Of a stretch of 24,732 nucleotides of DNA, positions 7,805-14,760 are shown one piece after another. Under the pieces are notes generated by a model, which saw nothing but the letters and a program-made list of their open reading frames with translations, did not search any database and had not been told where the DNA came from. The translations under genes were made by a program, and so were the position numbers. Every line of letters starts with the position of its first letter. Positions within the stretch are counted from its first letter, which is position 1. The DNA comes from Gemmatimonadales bacterium (GTDB taxonomy: Bacteria; Gemmatimonadota; Gemmatimonadetes; Gemmatimonadales; GWC2-71-9). Location: assembly GCA_025929805.1 (NCBI GenBank), contig JAICPP010000018.1, positions 1-24,732 of the forward strand. Direction: 5' to 3'.

Positions 7805-9072
7805 TGCCCAGACCGGTACGGCATCCCGGAGAAATGCGTTGGGAGACCCGGCTCCTGGGCATGGTCACAGCAGCCCTCCTGGTGTTCGGCATTGCGACGA
7901 CGTACGGTGCGGCAAGCCTGATGACGCTCCAGGGCCAGAATGCCGGCCTGGATTTCGCCTTGCGCCAGGTTTCCGGCGCAGCGGTGGGTGGCGTGCTTCT
8001 CTTGCTGGCCTCACGATTGGATTATTACCGCTGGCGTCAGCTCGCCTGGCCCCTGCTCCTCGTCACTATCGTCTTTCTGTTCATCCCGCTGCTTCCGTTT
8101 ACTCGCACAATCTCTCCCACGATCAACGGCGCCCGGCGGTGGATCGACATCGGGCCCATCAACTTCCAGCCATCCGAGGTGGCGCGCCTGATCGTGGTGA
8201 TCTGGTGTGCCATGCTCGCGTCCAAGAAGGGCCTGCAGGTCCGTGAGTTCAAGAAGGGCGTCCTGCCGTTTCTCCTGATTCTGGGCCTGATCTCCGTGCT
8301 GATTCTGCTGGAGCCGAACCTGTCGATGGCGACTCTGGTTGCATTACTCGGAGGCCTCGTCCTGTTTACTTCAGGAGCCAAGATCAACCACTTCGGCCTA
8401 GTGGTCGGTCTCGGAATGATTCTGGTCTTTCACCAGATTCGCGACGTCGACTACCGGCTGGCGCGTCTGCTGACGTTCCTGAATCCGGGCCAGGCCACCA
8501 CCGAAGCCGGCTTTCAGATCCATCAATCGCTGGTCGGCATTGGATCGGGTCGGCTGTTCGGCGTTGGATTCGGGGAGGGACAGCAGAAGCTCGGCTACCT
8601 GCCATATGCCTACTCCGATTTCCTCTTCAGTACCATCGGAGAGGAATGGGGGTTCCTCGGCGTGTGCGTTGTGGTTGCCCTGTTCGCGCTGTTCTGCTGG
8701 CTGGGGCTTCGCATTGCGCGGACCGCCGCCGACCCGTTCGGACAGTATCTGGCCGTTGGACTGACTGCCACCGTGGGCCTGACTGCATTCATGCACATGG
8801 GGGTTTCCCTCGGCCTGGTTCCCACTACCGGTTTGACACTCCCCTTCATGTCCTACGGCCGATCCAGCCAGGTGATCTCGCTGCTAGGCACTGGAATTCT
8901 CATTAACATCGGAAGGCTGCGAGGCAGTCCTCGGGCCGCTGGGCCGAGGGAGCGGAGGGCGGAATGGCGGTACGGCGGTACTCCAGCAGCGCGGCCCGAC
9001 GGCCAATCGGGTGACCGACGTGGAGACGCGAGTCAGAGCAAATCAGCACGCCGCAAGCGAGCGAAGTCGTGA
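7804..9072 (+). CDS. ftsW: FtsW, SEDS-family septal peptidoglycan glycosyltransferase
   Basis: A polytopic SEDS protein of 422 residues that polymerises lipid II with FtsI. It carries TINGARRWIDIGPINFQPSE, LEPNLSMATL, GIGSGRLFGVGFGEGQQK, then LPYAYSDFLFSTIGEEWGF with the catalytic-type Asp272, and near the end LPFMSYGRSSQVISL. In most FtsW and RodA proteins the last motif reads SYGGSS; the second Gly is Arg here. A hydrophilic, basic tail of about 50 residues follows the last membrane segment; part of it is encoded by an 8-bp repeat unit shared in inverted orientation with the start of murG. I use ATG 7804 (TAATG with murD); ATG 7834 would remove ten residues ahead of MRWETRLLGM and is also plausible. 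The gene order favours FtsW over RodA. Confidence 0.94.
   Translation: MPRPVRHPGEMRWETRLLGMVTAALLVFGIATTYGAASLMTLQGQNAGLDFALRQVSGAAVGGVLLLLASRLDYYRWRQLAWPLLLVTIVFLFIPLLPFTRTISPTINGARRWIDIGPINFQPSEVARLIVVIWCAMLASKKGLQVREFKKGVLPFLLILGLISVLILLEPNLSMATLVALLGGLVLFTSGAKINHFGLVVGLGMILVFHQIRDVDYRLARLLTFLNPGQATTEAGFQIHQSLVGIGSGRLFGVGFGEGQQKLGYLPYAYSDFLFSTIGEEWGFLGVCVVVALFALFCWLGLRIARTAADPFGQYLAVGLTATVGLTAFMHMGVSLGLVPTTGLTLPFMSYGRSSQVISLLGTGILINIGRLRGSPRAAGPRERRAEWRYGGTPAARPDGQSGDRRGDASQSKSARRKRAKS
8966..8981 (-). repeat. Inverted copy of the 8-bp repeat in the 3' end of ftsW
   Basis: GGCGGTACGGCGGTAC is the exact reverse complement of 9096-9111 in the tandem repeat upstream of the MurG core. The two 16-nt arms are separated by 114 nt spanning the ftsW-murG junction and could pair in mRNA or mark a small mobile or recombinogenic element. 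It encodes part of the poorly conserved basic tail of FtsW (WRYGGT). Confidence 0.85.
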
Positions 9073-10193
9073 CCGAGGGGGGGGCAGTTACCGCCGTACC
9101 GCCGTACCGCCGTACCATCTTCATCGCCGGTGGCGGTACCGGCGGACATCTTATGCCGGCGTTGGCGATCGCCGACGCGCTGGTGGAACATGCACCGTCG
9201 TTCGAGCCGGTGCTGGTCGGAGCGGTCCGCGGCGTGGAGGCCCGTATCCTCCCGAGCCGCGAGTACCGATTCCATCTGCTTCCCTCCGAGCCGATCTACC
9301 GTCGTACTTGGTGGAAGAACGCGAAGTGGCCGTTCGTCGCCGGGCGCCTCCTCCGTGAGATCAGTCGACTGTTCGAGACCGAGCGACCGGTAGCCGTTCT
9401 GGGTACTGGGGGCTACGCCTCTGGTCCGGTGGTGTGGTGGGCAGCGCGTCATGGAATTCCCACCGCAATCCAGGAGCAGAACGCATTTCCCGGATTGGCG
9501 AGCCGCTGGCTTAGTCGTCGGGTACGCCACGTGTATCTCGGACTACCTGAGGCTGGTCGACTGCTCCGGTTCGGGCGGAACACTGAGGTCTTCGATACCG
9601 GAAATCCTATTGTCCCGCCGTCCTCTGGAAGGAAAGAGGCAGCGCAGGCGAGGTTCGGTCTCAATGGCAGCCGGCCCGTGGTGCTGGTGACCGGTGGAAG
9701 CCAGGGCGCGCTCGCACTGAATCAGACTGTGGCGGCATGGCTGGATGACGGCGGGCCCGGAGACGCCAACCTGATCTGGGTGACGGGGCGCGGCACCTAT
9801 TCGCAATTTCAGAAATACCAGTCGCACCAAGTACAGGTTCTGGATTTTCTCGACCCTATGGCCGACGCGTACTCGGTCGCCGATCTCGTCGTCTCTCGCG
9901 CAGGAATGATTACCGTAGCGGAGCTCTGCGCGTGGGGTCTTCCCAATGTGCTGATCCCGCTCCCGACTGCGGCCGCCGACCACCAGACTCACAACGCGCG
10001 GGTTCTCGCCGACGCGGGGGCGTCGCTGATGTTGCCTCAGTCGGAGCTGAGCCCGCAGCGCCTGCGCGACCTGGTGACCAGACTCCTGAACGACCCAGCG
10101 GCGCGACAACAGATGGCTCAACGCGCGCGTGCGCGGGGACGGCCAGACTCGGCTCGTGAAATAGTGTCGAAGTTATTGACACTCACCAGTTGA
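9069..10193 (+). CDS. murG: MurG, lipid II synthase (GlcNAc transferase)
   Basis: A peripheral membrane GT-B glycosyltransferase of 374 residues that converts lipid I to lipid II. It has IFIAGGGTGGHLMPALAIAD (His27 aligns with the conserved G-loop His), GTGGYASGPVVWWAA, IQEQNAFPGLASRWL, TGGSQGALALNQTV, and the C-terminal VVSRAGMITVAELCAWG and PTAAADHQTHNA motifs that bind UDP-GlcNAc. The GTG 9069 start overlaps the ftsW stop (GTGA). No other in-frame ATG, GTG or TTG occurs before the first strand, so residues 8-16, translated from the 8-bp tandem repeat (AVPPYRRT), appear to be real protein sequence. It ends in TGA 10191-10193. Confidence 0.96.
   Translation: MTEGGAVTAVPPYRRTIFIAGGGTGGHLMPALAIADALVEHAPSFEPVLVGAVRGVEARILPSREYRFHLLPSEPIYRRTWWKNAKWPFVAGRLLREISRLFETERPVAVLGTGGYASGPVVWWAARHGIPTAIQEQNAFPGLASRWLSRRVRHVYLGLPEAGRLLRFGRNTEVFDTGNPIVPPSSGRKEAAQARFGLNGSRPVVLVTGGSQGALALNQTVAAWLDDGGPGDANLIWVTGRGTYSQFQKYQSHQVQVLDFLDPMADAYSVADLVVSRAGMITVAELCAWGLPNVLIPLPTAAADHQTHNARVLADAGASLMLPQSELSPQRLRDLVTRLLNDPAARQQMAQRARARGRPDSAREIVSKLLTLTS
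9089..9116 (+). repeat. 8-bp tandem repeat (TACCGCCG, 3.5 copies) at the murG start
   Basis: TACCGCCG is repeated three times and followed by TACC. Because 8 is not a multiple of 3, three units spell eight residues (AVPPYRRT), which sit just before the first MurG strand. No start codon lies between the repeat and the strand, so it is translated. It forms an inverted repeat with a copy in the ftsW tail. Confidence 0.9.
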
Positions 10194-10240
10194 GCGCACT
10201 TTCAGAACCTGCGGTACCATCTTACATTAGCCCAGCAAAC

Positions 10241-11614
10241 ATGGCACTGTTCAACCCCACGGATAAACGCACTGTGCACTTCATGGGAATCGGCGGTGCC
10301 GGCATGAGCGCTCTGGCGCTGATTGCCTGCCGGCGAGGGGTTTCCGTGAGCGGTTGCGACGTGGACCCTTCGGGTGCGGCGGACCTTCAGTCGCTGGGAG
10401 TTCCCATAGCGCGGGGACATGACGCATCTCATCTGAACGGGGCCCGCGCGGTGGTGGTGACTGCCGCGATACCCGCTTCTCACCCGGAGCTGGAACGGGC
10501 TCGGCAGCTCGGCCTGGCGATCGTCCCGCGAAAGGTGGCGCTCGCCGAGCTGGTCGCCGGTGCCCAATCCGTCGGGATCTCGGGCACTCACGGCAAGACC
10601 ACGACAACCGTGATGACGACCGAGGCTCTCACGGCCGCGGGAATGAACCCCACTGGAATCGCCGGTGGCAGAGTGAATTCCTGGAAAGGCAACGCGCTGG
10701 TGGCAGGTGATCAGCTGTTTGTCGTGGAAGCCGATGAATTCGACAAAGCGTTCCTCTCGCTGCACCCCACGGTTGCGGTGGTCAACAACGTTGAGCCCGA
10801 TCACCTCGAGTGTTACGGATCGATGGACGCGCTGGAGGATGCGTTTGTGGAGTTCGCGGGACGCGCCCGAGTGGCTGTAGTCAGCGCCGATGATCCCGGC
10901 GCCCGGAAGGTCGCGGCGCGAAGCGGCAACCGGATAACGACGTTCGGCTTGGAATCCGCTGCAGACATTCGGATCAGCGACGTCGTACAGCACGCGGATC
11001 GAACCGAAGCGCGGATCCGCTGGCGCAACGGCCGCTCGCTGGCTCTTAGTTTAAAGGTGCCCGGGGTGCATAACCTGCGGAACGCCGTAGCGGCGTTGAG
11101 TGTAGTAGATGCTTTGGGCGGTGCGCTGGAACCGGCGGCCGCGGCGCTGGCAGGGTTCGAAGGGGTGGGACGGCGCTTCGAGCGGCTGGGAGAGTTCGCC
11201 GGCGTCGCCGTCGTCGATGATTATGCGCACCATCCTTCCGAGCTCGCTGCCACCTTGTCTGCCGCCCGTCAGGCCTATCCCGGCCGGCGATTGGTGGCCG
11301 TCTTTCAGCCGCATCTCTATTCCCGCACAGCGGCGCACGGCCAGGCGATGGGACAGGCACTTGCAGCGGCCGATCTGGTAATTGTGACCGAGATCTACCC
11401 GGCCCGGGAGCAGCCGATTGCCGGAGTGAGTGGTTTGCAGGTGGCGGAGGCAGCGGAACGCGCCGGCGCCGTTACCCGGTTCGAGCCCACTCGCGCCGAG
11501 GTGGGAAGAACTGTGTATCAGGCGCTCAAGTCGGGCGACGTCGTGCTCACGCTCGGCGCCGGTGATATTACCCGAGTGGCGCCCGAGCTGGTCCGTTGGC
11601 TGAGCGCCGCCTGA
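10241..11614 (+). CDS. murC: MurC, UDP-MurNAc:L-alanine ligase
   Basis: This cytoplasmic ligase (457 residues from ATG 10241) starts the peptide stem with L-Ala. The N-terminus has VHFMGIGGAGMSALA and SGCDVDPSG, the P-loop SGTHGKTTTTVM has Lys119, and EADEFDKAFL, NNVEPDHLECYGS, VVDDYAHHPSELAATL and FQPHLYSRTAAHGQAMG are all MurC signatures. I chose ATG 10241 because it leaves 13 residues before the first beta strand, as in other MurC proteins. TTG 10190, overlapping the murG stop as TTGA, is an alternative adding 17 unconserved residues and would fit the coupling style of the operon. Neither start has a clear Shine-Dalgarno. The usual downstream murB and ddl are missing; ftsQ follows directly with a 19-nt overlap. 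Confidence 0.95.
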   Translation: MALFNPTDKRTVHFMGIGGAGMSALALIACRRGVSVSGCDVDPSGAADLQSLGVPIARGHDASHLNGARAVVVTAAIPASHPELERARQLGLAIVPRKVALAELVAGAQSVGISGTHGKTTTTVMTTEALTAAGMNPTGIAGGRVNSWKGNALVAGDQLFVVEADEFDKAFLSLHPTVAVVNNVEPDHLECYGSMDALEDAFVEFAGRARVAVVSADDPGARKVAARSGNRITTFGLESAADIRISDVVQHADRTEARIRWRNGRSLALSLKVPGVHNLRNAVAALSVVDALGGALEPAAAALAGFEGVGRRFERLGEFAGVAVVDDYAHHPSELAATLSAARQAYPGRRLVAVFQPHLYSRTAAHGQAMGQALAAADLVIVTEIYPAREQPIAGVSGLQVAEAAERAGAVTRFEPTRAEVGRTVYQALKSGDVVLTLGAGDITRVAPELVRWLSAA

Positions 11615-12315
11615 GCCTCGGCTCGGCACAGCGATCACGCCTACGGTATGCATGGCAGGCACTCGGCGGTTTGGCAGCCGCCGTGTTGCTGTGGTACGCG
11701 ACACCCTGGGTCCTCCGCCGGCTCGAGTTCTTTCGGGTCAGGCGGGTGGAAATCGCCGGAATTCAGTATCTTGCACCAGCTCAGATCACAGCCGCCTTGG
11801 GGCTGGCTGATCGGGCCAGCGTGTTTGACGATCTGCTGGCGGCCGGGAGCGGGCTGAGGGCGCTTCCGGGTGTCCGCTCCGCCGTGGTGAGTCGCCGGCT
11901 CCCCGGCACGCTGGAGATCGTAATTGAAGAAGCGGTTCCTGTGGCGCTCGCTCCTCGTGGGGTTAGCCTGACGCTGCTGGACTCCAGTGGCAGTGTGCTT
12001 CCCTTCAATCCGGCCGCCACAGCTCCGGATCTTCCCATCGCGGCGAGTGCGGATTCAACCGTAGCCCAAGTCCTGGCACGCATCCGGGCGCACGCCCCGG
12101 TGCTGTTCGGTCGCATCGAGGCAGCACGGCGGGTGAAGGGCGACGTGGTAGTCGAGCTGGATGGCCGACGGCTCTGGTTCGGTCCTGCGGCGACGGCGGA
12201 GGACATACGAGCGGTGACGGCGGTGGCGGAAGACCTCGCCCGGCAGGGGCGCAACTACGGAGAACTGGACGGCCGGTTCGCCGGTCAAGTGGTCGTTCGA
12301 TGGGCCGGAGTGTGA
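11596..12315 (+). CDS. ftsQ: FtsQ, division protein with POTRA domain
   Basis: A bitopic inner-membrane divisome protein of 239 residues. A basic cytoplasmic N-terminus (about 1-20) precedes a membrane segment at about 21-40 (ALGGLAAAVLLWYATPWVL). A POTRA domain at about 46-115 follows (FFRVRRVEIAGIQYLAP through LPGVRSAVVSRRLPGTLEI and VIEEAVPVALA), then the FtsQ beta domain at about 116-235. The VxxIxVxGxxxLxxxxI pattern and the conserved R.LPGTL.I.I.E..PVA are diagnostic. TTG 11596 is the only start codon upstream of the membrane segment, so the coding sequence must overlap murC by 19 nt unless a rarer start is used. It sits directly before ftsA as in most dcw clusters. Confidence 0.9.
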   Translation: MAERRLSLGSAQRSRLRYAWQALGGLAAAVLLWYATPWVLRRLEFFRVRRVEIAGIQYLAPAQITAALGLADRASVFDDLLAAGSGLRALPGVRSAVVSRRLPGTLEIVIEEAVPVALAPRGVSLTLLDSSGSVLPFNPAATAPDLPIAASADSTVAQVLARIRAHAPVLFGRIEAARRVKGDVVVELDGRRLWFGPAATAEDIRAVTAVAEDLARQGRNYGELDGRFAGQVVVRWAGV

Positions 12316-13565
12316 GTACCCAGCCGCAGCGGCTCGTGGCCGCGCTGGACCTGGGATCGACCAAGGTGGTAGCGCTCATCGCCGAGGTCACCGGTGAGCC
12401 ACGGGACCCCGGAGCCAAGATTTTGGGATTGGGTGTGGAGCGGAGCGGGGGCATCCGGCGGGGCGTGGTCCGGGACATCGAAGAGACCACCCGGGCCATC
12501 GAGAAGGCCATGAAAAGCGCCCAACGCATGGCGGGTGTCGAAGTCGGCACGATCTACTGTGGCATCGCTGGCGAGCACGTGGCCGGTCGCAGCTCACATG
12601 GCATGGTATCGGTCACAGCCGACGAGATTCGCACCGGTGATGTCGCCCGGGTCAACGATATGGCCAGCAACGTCAGCTTCGGCCGTGATCATGAGCTGCT
12701 GCATGCGATCCCCCAGGACTACCTGATCGACCAGCAGGGGGGCATCAGCGAACCGATCGGAATGACCGGGTCCCGGCTCGAAGCCGAGGTCTACCTGGTC
12801 ACCGTGTTATCCAGTGTATTGCAGAACCTCAGGAAGTGTGTCGAGCGGGCCGGGTACCAGGTGGCCGAGTTCGTGCTCGAGCCGCTGGCGGCCTCGCTCG
12901 CGGTGCTCACGGCGGATGAGATTGAGCTTGGCTGCGCCATTGTGGATCTGGGTGGTGGATCGACCAACGTCTCGATTTTTCATAGCGGCAAGATTCGGCA
13001 TACCGGCTCGTTGCTCTGCGCGGGTGGACACGTGACCGCGGACATCGTGCACGGGTTGCAGGTGACCCAGCACGATGCGGAGCGTTTGAAGGAGCGCTAC
13101 GGCGCGGCCTTCGAGCCGCTGGTTCCCGAAAGCGATGTGTTCGAGCTTCCCAGCACGCCGGGACAGGGCGCGCGGAATGCTCAGCGGCGAATACTCGCCC
13201 ATATCATGCACATGCGGCTCCAAGAGGTGCTGGAGTACGCGCTCGACGAGATCACCCGCGCCGGGTATCATCAGCGCCTGCCGGCCGGTGTCATCGTGAC
13301 GGGAGGCGGAGCCCTCGCCCCCGGAATCGTGGAGCTCGCTCGCGAAGTGTTTGCGATGCCGGCTCGGTGTGGAGTGCCCGGCCAGCGGCTGCGCGGATTG
13401 GCCGACAGTGTGGAATCACCACGAATGGCGGTACCGGCAGGTCTGGTGTTGTACGGTGCCAGGCAAGTTGCTGTCAGCGGTGGGTTGGGAGCGGGGGGGC
13501 GGAAGTCACCGGCAATGGAAAAGGTGCTTGCTCCAGTGAAACGGTGGCTCCAGGACTTCTTTTGA
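12300..13565 (+). CDS. ftsA: FtsA, actin-like membrane tether of the Z ring
   Basis: A cytoplasmic actin-fold ATPase of 421 residues that anchors FtsZ to the membrane and recruits the divisome. Phosphate-1 loop LVAALDLGSTKVVALIAEV, a 1C subdomain around 85-165, phosphate-2 loop GCAIVDLGGGSTNVSIF and adenosine loop PAGVIVTGGGALAPGI are all present. The C-terminal 17 residues (MEKVLAPVKRWLQDFF) form an amphipathic helix that fits the membrane-targeting sequence. ATG 12300 overlaps ftsQ by 16 nt. GTG 12312, four codons later and overlapping the ftsQ stop as GTGA, is equally credible and matches other junctions here. ftsZ follows after 22 nt. Confidence 0.96.
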   Translation: MGRSVSTQPQRLVAALDLGSTKVVALIAEVTGEPRDPGAKILGLGVERSGGIRRGVVRDIEETTRAIEKAMKSAQRMAGVEVGTIYCGIAGEHVAGRSSHGMVSVTADEIRTGDVARVNDMASNVSFGRDHELLHAIPQDYLIDQQGGISEPIGMTGSRLEAEVYLVTVLSSVLQNLRKCVERAGYQVAEFVLEPLAASLAVLTADEIELGCAIVDLGGGSTNVSIFHSGKIRHTGSLLCAGGHVTADIVHGLQVTQHDAERLKERYGAAFEPLVPESDVFELPSTPGQGARNAQRRILAHIMHMRLQEVLEYALDEITRAGYHQRLPAGVIVTGGGALAPGIVELAREVFAMPARCGVPGQRLRGLADSVESPRMAVPAGLVLYGARQVAVSGGLGAGGRKSPAMEKVLAPVKRWLQDFF

Positions 13566-13573
13566 GTCTGGAC

Positions 13574-13579
13574 GAGGGG
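13574..13579 (+). promoter_or_regulatory. Shine-Dalgarno of ftsZ
   Basis: GAGGGG ends 8 nt before the ftsZ ATG. It is one of few clear ribosome-binding sites in the window and lies in one of the few true gaps (22 nt), which suggests that ftsZ is translated independently and strongly, unlike its coupled neighbours. Confidence 0.6.
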
Positions 13580-13587
13580 ACACGACC

Positions 13588-14760
13588 ATGATCTTTGAGC
13601 TAGAAGAGGGCGTGGCACAGACCGCGCGAATGAAGGTGGTGGGCGTCGGTGGCGGCGGCGGCAACGCCGTCAATCGGATGATCGAGGACCAGCTGGGCGG
13701 TGTCGAGTTCATCTCAGTCAACACCGATTCCCAGGCGCTCGCGATGTCGAAGTCGGACATCAAAATTCAGATCGGCCGCAAGCTGACCCGCGGGCTGGGC
13801 GCGGGCGCGCGCCCGGAGATCGGTCGCCAGGCGATCGAAGAAAACCGGGACGAGGTCCTCCACGCGGTTCAAGGCGCCGACATGGTCTTCGTGACCTGCG
13901 GCATGGGTGGAGGGACTGGCACCGGCGCCGCCCCGGTTGTGTCCCAGATGGCCCGCGAAGCCGGAGCGCTCACGGTCGGCATCGTCACCAAGCCCTTTCT
14001 CTTTGAAGGCCGGCGGCGAATGAAGCAGGCCGAGGGCGGCATCAATGAAATGCGCAACAATGTCGATACTATGATCGTGGTGCCCAATGAACGGCTACTC
14101 GCTGTGGTAGGGAAGGGCATTCCCTTCCAGGAAGCGCTGAAGAAGGCGGACGAGGTTCTGCTCCATGCCACTCAGGGAATTGCCAGTCTGATCACGTCGA
14201 CCGGCATCATCAACGTAGACTTTGCCGACGTCCGCACGGTCATGCAGAACGGTGGAGCGGCCCTGATGGGCACCGGGATCGGCCGAGGGGAGAATCGCGC
14301 ACTCGAAGCCGCCCAGCAGGCGATCTCGAGTCCGTTGCTCGACAACATCTCGATTGCCGGTGCCTTGGGGGTGCTCATCAACATCATCGGTGGGGACGAT
14401 CTGACACTCGGTGAAACTACCCAGATCAACGATATCATCCACGACGCGGTGGGGGACGACGCCGAGATCATCTTCGGGGCCGGCAACGATCCGGCGATGC
14501 ACGGAGAGGTTCGAGTGACCGTGATCGCCACGGGGTTCGACCGCCCAGTCACCGCCGAGCAACCCATCGGTCGGCCTTCTGGCGCGGCGGGCGTCATCAA
14601 CTTCCCCTCCCACCGGCAGCGCCCATCCACCCCGGTTCAGCCTGCCACCCCGGTGATTACCCGGGTACAGCCACGGATCCACCAGGCACCCGCAGCGAGC
14701 ACGCCCACGGATGTGCCGGAAATGGAGATCCCCACCTTCATCCGCAGGCAGATGGACTGA
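13588..14760 (+). CDS. ftsZ: FtsZ, tubulin-like division GTPase
   Basis: The Z-ring GTPase, 390 residues, cytoplasmic. It has KVVGVGGGGGNAVNRMI (nucleotide binding), the tubulin signature GGGTGTG at 107-113, the T7-loop region NVDFADVRTVMQNGG and NDIIHDAVGDDAEIIFG. A linker rich in Pro, Thr and Gln (about 325-376) ends in the conserved C-terminal peptide EMEIPTFIRRQMD, the docking site for FtsA. The start ATG 13588 is preceded by a good Shine-Dalgarno, GAGGGG at 13574-13579, which is rare among the genes here and fits the need for high FtsZ output. Its TGA shares a base with the ATG of the M23 peptidase gene. Confidence 0.98.
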   Translation: MIFELEEGVAQTARMKVVGVGGGGGNAVNRMIEDQLGGVEFISVNTDSQALAMSKSDIKIQIGRKLTRGLGAGARPEIGRQAIEENRDEVLHAVQGADMVFVTCGMGGGTGTGAAPVVSQMAREAGALTVGIVTKPFLFEGRRRMKQAEGGINEMRNNVDTMIVVPNERLLAVVGKGIPFQEALKKADEVLLHATQGIASLITSTGIINVDFADVRTVMQNGGAALMGTGIGRGENRALEAAQQAISSPLLDNISIAGALGVLINIIGGDDLTLGETTQINDIIHDAVGDDAEIIFGAGNDPAMHGEVRVTVIATGFDRPVTAEQPIGRPSGAAGVINFPSHRQRPSTPVQPATPVITRVQPRIHQAPAASTPTDVPEMEIPTFIRRQMD

